The translations under genes and the position numbers were made by a program. DNA of 64,000 nt. Source: Tanypteryx hageni (taxonomy: Eukaryota; Arthropoda; Insecta; Odonata; Petaluridae). Of the stretch, positions 1-11,261 are shown piece after piece; the stretch's first letter is position 1, and each line of letters starts with the position of its first letter. A model generated the notes under the pieces. It was not told the origin of the DNA. It did no database searches and worked only from the letters and a program-made list of their open reading frames with translations. Where the stretch lies: positions 29,794,561-29,858,560 of the forward strand of contig CM054117.1 in NCBI GenBank assembly GCA_028673005.1. The letters run 5' to 3'.

Positions 1-1185
1 ACTAACCGACATCTAAAGGTGAAAGATATCGGCAAATAAAAGAACAACCACCAATAAAAACGGCGGTTGAAACCAGCAAAGTAAAACCAAAGGAGAACGA
101 ACGAAAAAACAAATACTAGCAACAATTAACCGACATCCAAAGGTGAAAGATATCGGCAAATAAAAGAACAACCACCAATAAAAATGGCGGTTGAAACCAG
201 CAAAGTAAAACCAAAGGAGAACGAACCAAAAAATCAAACACTAGCAACAACTAACCGACATTCAAAGGTAGAAGATATCGGCAAATAAAAGAACAACCAC
301 CAATAAAAACGGCGGTTGAAACCAGCAATGAAAAGTAAAACCAAAGGAGAACGAACCAAAAAATCAAACACTAGCAACAACTAACCGACATCTAAAGGTG
401 AAAGATATCGGCAAATAAAAGAACAACCACCAATAAAAACGGCGGTTGAAACCAGCAATGAAAAGTAAAACCAAAGGAAAACCAACCAAAAAATCAAACA
501 CTAGCAACAACTAACCGACATCTAAAGGTGAAAGATATCGGCAAATAAAAGAACAACCACCAATAAAAACGGCGGTTGAAACCAGCAAAGTAAAACCAAA
601 GGAGAACGAACGAAAAAACAAATACTAGCAACAATTAACCGACATCCAAAGGTGAAAGATATCGGCAAATAAAAGAACAACCACCAATAAAAATGGCGGT
701 TGAAACCAGCAAAGTAAAACCAAAGGAGAACGAACCAAAAAATCAAACACTAGCAACAACTAACCGACATTCAAAGGTAGAAGATATCGGCAAATAAAAG
801 AACAACCACCAATAAAAACGGCGGTTGAAACCAGCAATGAAAAGTAAAACCAAAGGAGAACGAACCAAAAAATCAAACACTAGCAACAACTAACCGACAT
901 CTAAAGGTGAAAGATATCGGCAAATAAAAGAACAACCACCAATAAAAACGGCGGTTGAAACCAGCAATGAAAAGTAAAACCAAAGGAGAACGAACCAAAA
1001 AATCAAACACTAGCAACAACTAACCGACATCCAAAGGTGGAAGATATCGGCAAAAAGACAAACCACCAATAAAAATAGTGGTTTAAATCAGCAGAGTAAA
1101 ACCAATGCGGAACGAAGAGAAATATCATACACTAACAACAATCAAACGATATCCAAAGGTGTAAGGTATCGTAGAAATACAAATA
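1..1185. repeat. Satellite array with 4-monomer higher-order repeat
   Basis: Monomers begin (at the taaccgac motif) at 3, 127, 252, 382, 512, 636, 761, 891 and 1021, so lengths run 124, 125, 130, 130 and then repeat in the same order. This makes a higher-order unit of 509 bp, present twice (3-511 and 512-1020) and almost identical, followed by a diverged ninth monomer and a decayed tenth up to about 1185. The 130-bp monomers carry a 5-bp insertion after 'ccagcaa'. Each monomer holds two short inverted repeats (CCGACATC..GATATCGG and AACCACC..GGCGGTT). The array runs off the left edge. Open frames across it (13-237, 522-746, minus) are repeat translations, not genes. Confidence 0.95.
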
Positions 1186-1559
1186 AAGACTGAAGTCACA
1201 AGAAATCGAGAAACCTCGGCGGCCGAATAGAGCAGAAGAAATTCTTCAACTAACCACTGACGCTAAACATTCAGTTGTTAAGTAAACAATTAATAAACAA
1301 AATTGTTTTCTAATGTCAAGGGCGGCATATTGTTACAGCGCAAACTGTTGAAAAGATATTTTTTGTTTAAGATATATTCGCACATGGAACTTTAAGCTAC
1401 TCTTTTTATTTATTCTAATAAGTCAACCGTATTTCTTTACGTCGCCAGTTTTTATTATTAAATATTTTTTGTTTCGTGAATTATCTGATAGGTGGCGTCT
1501 GTGTACACTAGTAACCTAGTAAGTTACGAATAAATTAAAACATCTCCGTATTTTACAGG
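1186..1559. other. Unique AT-rich DNA, nothing recognised
   Basis: This follows the decayed end of the satellite. No open frame of note, RNA gene or repeat relation was seen. Confidence 0.5.
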
Positions 1560-2062
1560 TTTTAGGAAAATTTGTTTCAAACAAAAGTCGTAGAGAATAT
1601 TATTCTCTACAAGATTACTATTTAAAAACATTACTTATAATGAAGTCAAAGGAGATATTTGACAAAAGTCGAATAAATCCAACCATTTCCTAAACGATGC
1701 ATTCTAGAAGAAACAGTTTCAAACGAGCATTGCACAAAAAAATGTTATCTGCAATTTTTAAATTTAATGTTATTACAAATTATGAATTTTAATGGAGAAA
1801 ATTTATAAAACCTAAAAGAGACCCGGAGTAAAGTATCACTTCCGGTGAACCGATTTTTACCAAAAACTAATTAGTTCTTTCGACTTTAACAAAAATGTCA
1901 AATACAAAATTTCGAATTGCTCAGATCAATAGTTTTTTAGTTAGAGCGCCCACAAAATCCCAATCACATACACACACTCACTCACACACACACACACAAA
2001 ACGTTTTCATGTCCTGAAATATCATTTCGAGTTTCAATACTGATGCTGCTACAAGTAAATAT
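1560..2062 (+). repeat. Dispersed repeat family A, copy 1
   Basis: Segments from 1564 to 2062 match, with divergence, 14450-14765. Shared blocks include a run near 1850-1870 (cttccggtgaaccgattttt), the phrase 'aacaaaaatgtcaaa', 'ttttttagttagagc', 'cacccacaaaat'-like sequence, 'atcacatacacaca' and a closing 'tgatgctg'. A CA microsatellite has expanded inside this copy. It abuts the Harbinger relic that starts at 2091. The class of repeat is unknown to me. It is noncoding. Confidence 0.7.
1966..1998. repeat. (CA)n microsatellite
   Basis: An imperfect CA/CACT run inside repeat family A. The other copy of the family has only a short acacaca here, so the expansion is specific to this copy. Confidence 0.9.
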
Positions 2063-2090
2063 TTCACATTTTATTGTTTTCTTATTTTCA

Positions 2091-2808
2091 GATTCCTACC
2101 AATGATCAAGAGTGGGTTGATATTTCAAAGATTTTTGAACTACCCAAATTGCATTGCAGCGCTGGATGGCAAGCATATACATCTGCATGCACCTAAGAAC
2201 AGCGGAACTTTGTACATTAATTACAGACAAAGTTTTAGTATCGTGCTAATGGCTCTCTGTGACACAAATTATAATTTTGTGTACTGTTATGTTGGTGTGC
2301 AAGGACGCATTGCGGATAGTGGAGTTTTTTCCAGTACAGAATTTTATACTGCCTTGCAAAGAAACGTTCTTCACATACCAAAACAATATGCCTTCCTTCC
2401 AGAGAACTAGAAGTACCCTTCGTGATCTTTGCGGATGATGCTTTTGCATTATCTATTAGTTGAATGAAACCTTTCCCTGATACGCATTTGAAGGGATCTA
2501 TTGAAAGGACCTACAATTATAGGCATTCGCGGGCTCGTAAAATGCTTTTGGAATTTTATCAGCAGTCTTCAGAGTTCTGCAAAAACCAATGGCATTGGAA
2601 CCAGAGACAGCAATGTGGGTTGTACTTGCACAATTTTCTGAGAAATGGCAACAACTCTAGGAACGTGTACTCTCCAACATCGTCTTTTGATACGGAGGAC
2701 AAGGAAGGAAACGTAATTCCAGGAGACTGGAGACTCGAAGGTTCCCAGATTCCCGGCTTACAATGCTCTTATGAGAGGACTACTGAACGCTTGGATGGCG
2801 TTTGAATC
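2091..2808 (+). pseudogene. PIF/Harbinger transposase relic
   Basis: Decayed DDE nuclease of the PIF/Harbinger (HARBI1-like) family. A splice-acceptor-like tract (ttattttcag) ends at 2091 and opens a frame reading PTNDQEWVDISKIFE. The frame then shifts near 2135 to NCIAALDGKHIHLHAP (first catalytic Asp) and runs past GRIADSGVF to a stop at 2408. A further shift at 2410 gives VPFVIFADDAFAL (second catalytic Asp), a stop at 2461-2463, then KPFPDTHLKG and YNYRHSRARK. Next comes an out-of-frame GILSAVFRVLQKPMAL block and finally LHNFL. With at least four frameshifts and one in-frame stop it cannot be functional. No inverted termini were identified. Confidence 0.9.
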
Positions 2809-4169
2809 CGTGCAGAGTTTTCTCAATACTTCCACACCCAACCACTGCCTTGGCAGCATAGATATGCTTAATTTTCACATATTCCCTATCTTCTTTGAAC
2901 AACTTTACTCTTTTCATAGTGGAAAATATTTTGTACTGTTAGTACTTTGAAACTATGTACAATAATGTATAACAACGTAAATAATTTTATACTATTAACG
3001 TATAACGTTATTTACTATACATCTACATTACTTTAATATGTATGTACATATACTATTTAATATGCATAATTAAGTATACTTTATTTATATATAATAATAA
3101 TAAAAATTTTACTTACCATATTGTTTGAAACATTAAGGGTGCTTGTATGTTCTTTAGGCTCAACGGACGGGCTCAAAAATGCCATCATCTTATATCCATA
3201 CCAACTTGGTTTGTATACTTCGTCAGCCGCACTTACACTTTTGTTTTTTTTTAGTTTTACTGAGTTCACGAAAGTACCGACTACGTATCAGTGAGGTATC
3301 CAGGATGAGGTTTTGGGGGTTATAACCCCTCCATAAGCAATGTATAATTAGAATATCATCTGGAAAAGGTATTGACGCCCCAAGGTAATTGCGAAGTTCG
3401 GAACGAGTAAATAAAATTCATTAGTGTTTTACTTGGCGTCCTACAAGTTAACATTCTTTAAATGATTAGTTATGCGATCAGGGCTTCCAAAAACGAAGCA
3501 GTCTCGTGAGAAAGGAACCCATGTGCACGGCACTTCGGCGGACGAAGAGGTAGGGTGGCCGGAGGAGCGCCTCTCTCGGGCTAAGTGGTCGATTCTATTT
3601 GGGCTTTTTTCGAGCCTTAAATATGACCCATGTTATTATTTGCTGAACGTAAACGCCTTAGCGCTAATTGTTGTTTCTCCCTTTATTAATACCTAGCTCA
3701 TCTTATTTTTCATAAAGGCTTAGGAGAGAAAGAAATGCAATGTGGGTTAGAGGGAAAGGCGCTTATTGAGGAAAAAATCCTTAACACTTCAGTGTCTTCT
3801 CACGAAAGAAATTTGATGCTGTGAGGATGAGCCGAGATAAACGAAGAATTTATTAAAACCACTCCATAAACACAGAACATGGCTCAACCTAAGCGAAAGA
3901 TTTGAGTTCATTAAGCATCTGTTACCCGGCTAGTAAATCAATGCGCGCGTATGTGTATTTTTGGTTAATCAACCTCTTGGATTATTATAGAAAATAGAAA
4001 CGCAAAAACTAAACATCAAATACAGAGAACTTGGAAGAAAGCCGTAGGTCACACATGTTCTGATGCTGCATGTACTCTCACTCCATAAAACTTCCAGCCA
4101 CTTTTCGTCAGTCATTCATTGCCAGTGATCGAAGAAGGATTTCCTCGTCGCCGTTAAGGTTTGTACTTT

Positions 4170-4170
<1 letters not shown>
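2809..4170. other. Noncoding AT-rich DNA
   Basis: No gene recognised. Around 3000-3110 the sequence is a run of TA/TTA-rich repeats. A frame at 3472-3696 (74 codons) has no recognisable domain. Sequence of higher GC at 3480-3620 could be an old repeat fragment, but I could not match it to anything else here. Confidence 0.5.

Positions 4171-4229
<59 letters not shown>
4171..4229. repeat. (AT)n microsatellite
   Basis: An acat run leads into an uninterrupted AT repeat of about 50 bp. It produces a spurious Tyr-Ile repeat in one frame. Confidence 0.97.
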
Positions 4230-4230
<1 letters not shown>

Positions 4231-5040
4231 CATATTTCCGCGAATGTACCGCTGTGTAAAATTTAGTGAGATTGCTAATTTTTAGAATTAAATTTCCGAA
4301 AAGTTTTATCCAAGTTAAAATAACAGATGACAATGTTTGCTGTGTTCTGCAATGATGCTTTACAAGTTAGTGACTTTAATTTATTTCAATATCAACATGT
4401 AGCGCCGCGCATCATTTATCTAAGAATTTTTCTTAAATTAAATCGTTATACAAATAATCGTTATTTTTTGTTCTACTTTATGGATAATTAGCGCGTTATA
4501 TTGAACACAATGTTAAGGCAATTGACGTAACACAGGAGTGGGGAGACAGCGCTTATTCGTGTAACACAGCAGGTCAATAGAATAATCTAAAAAAACTGTA
4601 GTTTATTCTTACCTTTCCCTTTCAATTTTTACTACTCCTTCATAAACAATTTCTTGTATTTTCTCACTTTGTCCCTACGTGTACAAGATATCTGAAGAAA
4701 TTCCAGAGGAATTAGTTATTTTTTCGGGATTAAATTTCTCATACCTAGTGTTCGGAATGGTAAAACTGTGATCTGCCCATTAGGCAGAATTCAAATACCA
4801 AAACGATTTCTCAACTCGTGTGACACAGGAATGACTGACACGTAGGAACTTTTAAAAACTAAGATTAAAATATTTAAAAATTCAAAATCAAGACATGATG
4901 TAGGATTGCACGAGCGATTGGATTTTCATTTTATCATTGCCAAAATAAGAATCTCATTCTATAACTTACGTAAATCGACTAAGAACGCGAAAGTAGATGG
5001 ATGTTAATATTATATCATATCTATTGTTTTATTATACGTA
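4231..5040. other. Noncoding, nothing recognised
   Basis: AT-rich sequence with no open frame above 60 codons and no repeat relation that I could see. Confidence 0.5.
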
Positions 5041-5850
5041 ACTAGTGGTACCCGCAAAATATTTTGCGAAGTCAGTCAGAAATCTACATGTTTAAAAGTA
5101 ATAATAACCCATTTCTACTTATAAAATTACACAACTGATATTTTGAATGTTATATTTGTTTTTATAATTTATATGTGCAATTTTAATTGTCTCTCCCAGA
5201 CGAAAAAGGTCACATTCCAGTATTGAAATAAAGAAATAAGATTTTTTTCTTTTGGTCAATCGTTAAAAATACCCACAGCCCAAACGCAGTTTCCTGAATA
5301 ACAATAATCTTTAATTATTAACGTTGCAATCTATTTAGTTTAACATTGCTACAACTATAATTTTGATTCCTCATAAAAAGCGCGAAGCGGATAACGCAAT
5401 TATTTTGTCAATTTGAAGGATTAATAGACGCTAATTCAATCGGAGGCAACAATGAGGTTCGCCTTGGCAACACCCGGAAAGAGTACGCAAAAGCCATAAA
5501 ATTTCGAAAAGAAATGCGTGTTTCTGAAAAATTATTCCGTGTAACATCAAAACGTCGCAAGAATGAGATATTTTATAGTTTTAGACGTCGAATAAAGTAA
5601 AAACGGAGAAATTCGGTCCATATTTACGTTTTTAATGAATGGAAGAAATTAAACTTGCACCTTGAAAAATCGAAACTCCTGTGTATATATGGAAAAAAAT
5701 AATCGTCTCCAGGAGTCGAATACGGGACACTTCCATAAATGAAAATAGTTGGCAGAAACAAAATGGCCTTTACACCATTTCTATATGACAAACTGTTCAA
5801 GAGCTAAAAGGAGGGACAGACGGACAGACATTGAGTAATTATATATAAAG
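5041..5850 (-). mobile_element. Helitron-like element, diverged copy
   Basis: Read on the minus strand, the left end is a Helitron-type 3' terminus: a 16-bp perfect palindrome CGCAAAATATTTTGCG (5053-5068), 7 nt, then CTAGT (5045-5041) followed by T. The opposite end carries the 'ggacagacggacagaca' and 'ttcaagagctaaaaggaggg' phrases seen in the better-preserved copies, preceded by a tRNA-like 'ggagtcgaatacgggac'. The 5' boundary is not sharp. No Rep/helicase coding remains, so it is non-autonomous or decayed. Confidence 0.55.
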
Positions 5851-6412
5851 AAATATTATGATCAATCTATCGTGTCATTATCTACTTATGCAACGTATTT
5901 TTTGTTAAATCTCTAAAAAAAAGATCAGTGGATTCCCTTTACGGTATTTGTCAGATTGAGTGTTTTAAGTGACGTATCATTTGCTGTTACCTCAGAAGTT
6001 TTCCATTTGATTATTATTGCTGCATTTAAATGAATACCTATGATTAGTTGATTTCATGCACCCATGCATTTAATTTCTGGAAGTTAATTTTGTGTGCATA
6101 TTTTTTTAAAGTTGTGCTTTATCAATGTATGAGTTCATTTTTATGAGCAAATGTTTCACTCAGTGCAATTAATTGAAATGTTTATTAGTATGTACGTGTA
6201 TAATGTATATTAAACAAAATACTCCATTTGCTTGTGTATTACCTGCACTTCTTCCAAAACTTTCCTTGGATTTTGTGAAAAAATATTTGTGTAATGCCTT
6301 GTGTTAGTTTTGCCAACTATGAATAATGAAAGTGAAGTAATTCTTTGGGATCAGCAAGTGATAGATTTACGCTTGCCTGAATTAACAATGGTGCAATGTC
6401 TGGCCCTATATA
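5851..6412. other. Noncoding, nothing recognised
   Basis: AT-rich spacer between two mobile elements, with no open frame or repeat relation noted. Confidence 0.5.
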
Positions 6413-7569
6413 CATCACCTTTTTGAACTTTGTGTGCTTGCAGTTCGCAAATTTGGACGTTGCGACAAAATTTTTATGACCATTACTTGTGTTTCGCGCA
6501 TATTACTTGCATTTCCCGTCATGCGTTTGCGATGCCAACAAGCGTCAACTCCCTCCACATTTTTGTTTGTAAGTTCATTTTAAACTTAAGCACTCTAGGA
6601 AAGGACGTTATTATTATATTATATTTATAATGCTCGTTATTAGCAGTTTTCAAAGTAAACAAACGTGATAACCATCGATTTAATTCTTTTGTAGCTCAGT
6701 TAAAACTTCACTTCGATAACAGTCGAAGTTGCTGGCATCTAGCGGCTAAATTAGAAATTATTAGTTAATGTAAAAGCGTTCTGCGCATTTAGTTTTTCAC
6801 AACTTTTACGAATATGACATTCAATTCTTCGCGTTTGGGATTGATGATTTTTAACCGAAATATTTAATGATTTAATGCTATTATCTTTGTATTTTGAATG
6901 GAATTTAAGGAACTGTTGTTTTGTTAGTTGTTGTTTCATTATTACGAATTTTTAATGTAAATCTAAGAATTGCTATCATCGTGTAACCTAAGATTTTCTG
7001 CCGCGTATTTTGAATGTGATTACTTAGGAAATGTTATTCTTACGGTGGGTTTTGGTTTTCTGTTATCCATTGCTAACGTAATTAGTAAAATAAATGTAAC
7101 CACTTTTTTAATGCTAGTGTATTTTTTGCTGCTTGGGAATGTTTATTGCAGAATCCAGGAAAACATTCGTGCATGACGTACTCAACATTCCATTTCAGTA
7201 GATCAATTTAAATTAAACCATTTCCTTAGAATGAACAAAAGATCGAAAATCGCATGTGAAATTGTGTTGTAGGTAAACTGTACAACTGCAGAAAGAAGTG
7301 TAATCGCTTTATGCTGGGTTTTCATTTAATATTATGCGTTTTGAAGGCAATTAAAACTATTTTCACTTTATAATGCTAGATTTTCATTTGCGTTTTATTT
7401 TATTTTCTGTTAAACTGTATTATTTATGATAAAAAAGAGAATTTTTGTTGGCTGAGAAGCACTCATAATAACATGACGTCTTATGGGAAAATAGGACTTG
7501 CACTTCGCGAATTTGCATTTTGCGTCAGTTTTCCGGAACCAAATATTCGCGAAGTTTAAAAAGGTGGTC
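6413..7569 (+). mobile_element. TA-flanked TIR element, copy 1
   Basis: A 1157-bp non-autonomous DNA element. It begins CATCACCTTTTTGAACTT and ends AAGTTTAAAAAGGTGGTC, which are inverted copies of each other with few mismatches. TA lies on both sides (6411-6412, 7570-7571). A second copy sits in the opposite orientation at 23682-24729 and matches along its whole length: a 'tttttatgaccattactt' block, the region of 'ttataatgctcgttattagcagtt', and the 3' 'cttatgggaaaataggactt' block. The interior holds degenerate ~60-bp repeats (see copy 2). Open frames at 6430-6630 and 6970-7176 are not conserved between copies and are probably not genes. Confidence 0.8.
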
Positions 7570-9571
7570 TATATGCAAAATACTGCTTGCCTGAAAACTT
7601 ATAAATTTGTTGGCTGGTGACTTATGAGGTAACCTAAATTGTCTCAATATTCTCTGCAAATAGAATTGAATTTTATAGGGAAAATGGAAGCAATTTTGTA
7701 ATTCTGGCATAACGTTGAATATTTATCAAAGTTTACGGAAATCTTTTAAAATTGCTAAGTACAAACGTTAAGGAAACAGATTTGTTGTTTATTATTGTGA
7801 AATATGCAGTGTGTGTGTATTCCCAAGATTTTAATTTTTTCCAGATACGCTTGTGTTTATTGCCCGAGTATCAAATTCGTCAATATTTAAGGAGAAATAG
7901 AAATAATACCCAATTTTATTTTGTGGTTTGTCGGTAGATTAATAGCTGAAGATATTTTGCTTGGTATAGTTAGTCTTCATAGAAATTGCCTAAGCTTTAA
8001 GTTTCTGAGATTGGTAAATTGCAGCAATTTGATTTTAATCTATATATTTCCTTTGGTGTTAGGCTATGTACCATTTAAGTATTGTAAAAATGAGTTTAGC
8101 TGCTAGCTCCAGTTTTCCATTTGCAAAAATCGAACCTGAATTATTTCATCAAATGCCATTCTGGTTGTGCACCATATGACAACTAGAAAGTTGGGCTCCT
8201 ATGATATACAGCCACGTATTATTCTTATCTTTTAACACATTCACTGCAGATGGCCTCTTACAAGACCATGGAATCCTTCCCAAAAATGCTGGTGGCCTCT
8301 ATGAGGCCATGTGTGCCCTTGCAGTTCTTTTGCTAGATGTGAGCCTATGTGGCCTGGACCCTTCTTTCACTTGGAATTTATCAGTTGACATTGAGTTGTC
8401 AACGTATGAGCAGATATTTCTGGTTCCTGTGTTTTTATCTTTTTCTGCGCAGATTTTAATTTTTCTAATCCAACTAATCAAAAACATCGTCTATCACCAG
8501 AGATGCACGCAAATTTTCCTAACACAGCAAATGTATTAAAAGCAGAGAAGTATTGTGTTATCATTTCAGTAGGCTTCCATTTCTTCTCAGTATTTTAATA
8601 TTTAATGTCAGAATAATGTTACAGCTAATGAATGCCTGATGCTGCAGTTGGGAGATAACTTAGAGGCTTATGAAAGATTATATCTATGCTTGCAAAATTG
8701 ACATTAGGTATTCAGTATTTTCTGTAGCATCACCATTTAGGCACATTTTAAGATTGTGGGATAGCATCTGTAGTCAAATGAAAAATTTTAATTTAAGTGC
8801 AAGTAATCTTTGGAAATTACTTATTTAGGTTGTATTTAGGATCAAGATGACAAAAGCACCAAATAGACATTTTATGAGTTGATGTGGAGGAGTCTCAATA
8901 AGCATTAAAATTGTATTATTGAAAACAAAGACATGTAGTATCTTATGTAAGACATGGGATATGAGTTCAGAATATGAGGCTTTTGAGATGTGAAGTAAAT
9001 TATGGAAAATTAGTAGGATCAAGGGGGTGATAAATGATGCCTTAAATATATTAGGATTATGGAGGAGTTTGAATAATAACATAGATGAGAAACTTTTGGA
9101 GGTTGTTAGAAAAAAGTTAAGACGGAAGATAAAAGTAATTTTTGGTATTTTTCAACAAAGTATTAGGTGAAGATCGATTATTTTGGGTAAGCCTAAATCA
9201 CTCTTCTGATGGCTATTTATAGGGTGACCAGATGTTCCATTGTAATGAAATATGCCTCTCGTATTCCATCATATTATCCCGATAACATTTATCAGAAGTA
9301 CTTTTCCTGTATCTTAAACTTTTTAAAAGGGAATTCTTAATGTTATTTGCACTCGCAGTTAGTTGTGAAAATCTATACTTTTAATAGTGTTGTTTTCTTC
9401 TTTGCCTTATCACATCGTAGCCACATCCTTGAAAATAGGTCAGATTAAAAACAAATTTTAAAATGTTTATCATTTATCATCAAATCTAGGTATTTACTTA
9501 AGAATCTTTGCATTTTCTTAATTTTTTAAACCCTTAATTTTTATTTTATTTTTGTTAAATCAATATTTTTA
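7570..9571. other. Noncoding DNA with short anonymous ORFs
   Basis: No gene recognised. Frames at 7752-7937, 7921-8106, 8201-8539 and 8825-9082 (minus) are 61-112 codons, biased by AT-rich composition and without domains. A possible piggyBac-like end lies at 8232 (separate entry). Confidence 0.5.
8232..8315 (+). mobile_element. Possible piggyBac-like terminus
   Basis: TTAA at 8232-8235 is followed by CACATTCACTGC and GATGGCCTC, which resembles piggyBac-type termini. A subterminal hairpin follows (TGGCCTC-TAT-GAGGCCA, about 8293-8310). No matching right end was found, so this may be a solo terminus or coincidence. Confidence 0.25.
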
Positions 9572-10710
9572 ACTAGTAAGATGCCCGTTGAAATTCAACG
9601 GGAAAGTTTTAAAAATGAAATTTCATGAATAGATGCTACGCGAAGCTATTATCCAAGTCAATTGTACCCAATTACACAAAACCAGCAACAATGCAAATCA
9701 CTAAGAATGCATCAAATTCTTGCGTTAAAAACTGATGTGTTGATCGACTCGGTGCATATTAAAAAATCGATAGCAGGAAAACAAACTTTTGATCTTTTAG
9801 GCATTCGTAGTTTCAAGCCTTGAACTCTTACCATGATTCTAACTAATTTTAATATATGAATGATTAATCTTTTATATTCAAGTGTATTCCTTCTCATAAA
9901 TAATGTAACGAATGTTCTTTACATTCGTAATACTAAATTATAAATAAATTTGTGCTGAATCAACATTGAGTATTTTTTGAGACTCCAGAATGTAGTGAAA
10001 TCCTTAATGTATGAAAAATCATAATGCGAGAAAAATTCCCACCTGCGATCAATGGCATCACAGCTGACCACTCGCAGGTTAATCATTTATTTAATACTTA
10101 TATTGGCTTTAATATTGTGGATATGTAGCTATTTGTTCCCAAATTTCATAATTTAGCGTTATAAAATACTACAAATACATTTGAACAGAATAATAATTTG
10201 ATCACACATATTTGTGTGGCTAAAATAATGCATGTATGTATTAGAATATACCGAATCTGAGTCCAACAATAGTTGCTATGGCAACACTCTTGTAATGACT
10301 CATAAAAACTGCAAAATCGCCAGTATTTACAAAAAATTGTAAGAAATACAATTGACAAACAAAATTCTATGATAAAAATTAGAATCTTCATTCCTTTCCT
10401 CAGAATAGTACAAATCCTGCACTGATATTACAATTCTAAGTTATTTTAATGTGCAAGAGAAAATTAATTTGCATGATGGATTTCAGATTTCCCATGTAAT
10501 CAAATGGGAAGGACAGTTCCTGGAATTGAACCCGGGACTTCAATCTTTGCAACAAAAACTATATCCGGAAGCTTGGCCCATGTAGCACGAGATTTCCAAC
10601 AAGTTTCATGAAAATCAGTCTATTGGTTCAAAAGTTAATAGAGGGGACGGACAGGCACAACACCAAAACTATAAGCCTATTTCCAATCCTGAAAGTAGGC
10701 TAAAAAGTGA
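9572..10710 (-). mobile_element. Non-autonomous Helitron-like element, copy 2
   Basis: On the minus strand it starts TCACTTTTTAGCCTACTTTC (10710) and ends with a 19-nt hairpin CCCGTTGAA-T-TTCAACGGG (9602-9584), a 7-nt spacer and CTAGT (9576-9572), followed by T. A TC start, a hairpin about 10 nt from the end and CTRRT are the Helitron signature. Near the 5' end it carries a 'tgcctgtccgtcccc' phrase, 'acttttgaaccaatagac', and a Pol III B-box-like GGTTCAATTCC (about 10523-10533, minus). The first ~550 bp match 16426-17000 (plus) and 35270-35690 (minus). No protein is encoded; a frame at 10146-10391 is repeat translation. Confidence 0.75.
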
Positions 10711-11261
10711 AGTCTGTAATGGTGTTCAAACCTTTTTCCAAAACTGAAGCTTCAGAAATAGGGGGGGACAATATTCAGACTAATGCGGTGATTCGCATAA
10801 CTACGCAAAAATTCAATCACAAAATTTGACATATAATCCAGTTAAAAATAAAATAGTAAAAATTGCAGAACTAAGCACAATAGGAAGGTCCAAGGTTACT
10901 GTTTTGATATACATCAAGGTTTCTCAGATTTAAGAAAATTTATTGCTTCAAAAATATAGAGAAATTTGCAATCTCCGTGGCGTACCCAGTACAACCACAT
11001 ATGAAGTATGCTTATGTTGGCCTTTTTAGTTTTCCCTTTCCTTAAACTCGGCATGCTATGCTAACCTTGACCCCTACCCCTCCCTCGTACCTGAATGATG
11101 TGATTCATGGATTTAAATCCCCTCACCAGCAGTCCCAAAGGGAGAATGCGTTGAGTACGTATTGCAGAAAAGAATTTGTAAGTACATAATTGTAAAATCA
11201 TCACATCATAACAAATACAACCACGTTATTTTGAGAGCACGTATATTTTATTGCAGCTGTA
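10711..11261. other. Noncoding, nothing recognised
   Basis: Sequence between two transposon insertions. No open frame or repeat relation was seen. Confidence 0.5.

Noticed and set aside
13..746. Two identical 74-codon frames on the minus strand (13-237, 522-746)
   Set aside because: They are translations of the higher-order satellite unit and repeat with its 509-bp period.
1..1185. CRISPR-like array
   Set aside because: Monomers are contiguous 124-130 bp units without unique spacers, in a eukaryotic context.
9226..9300. Possible hAT end near 'tagggtgaccagatgttcc'
   Set aside because: No partner terminus or target duplication found.
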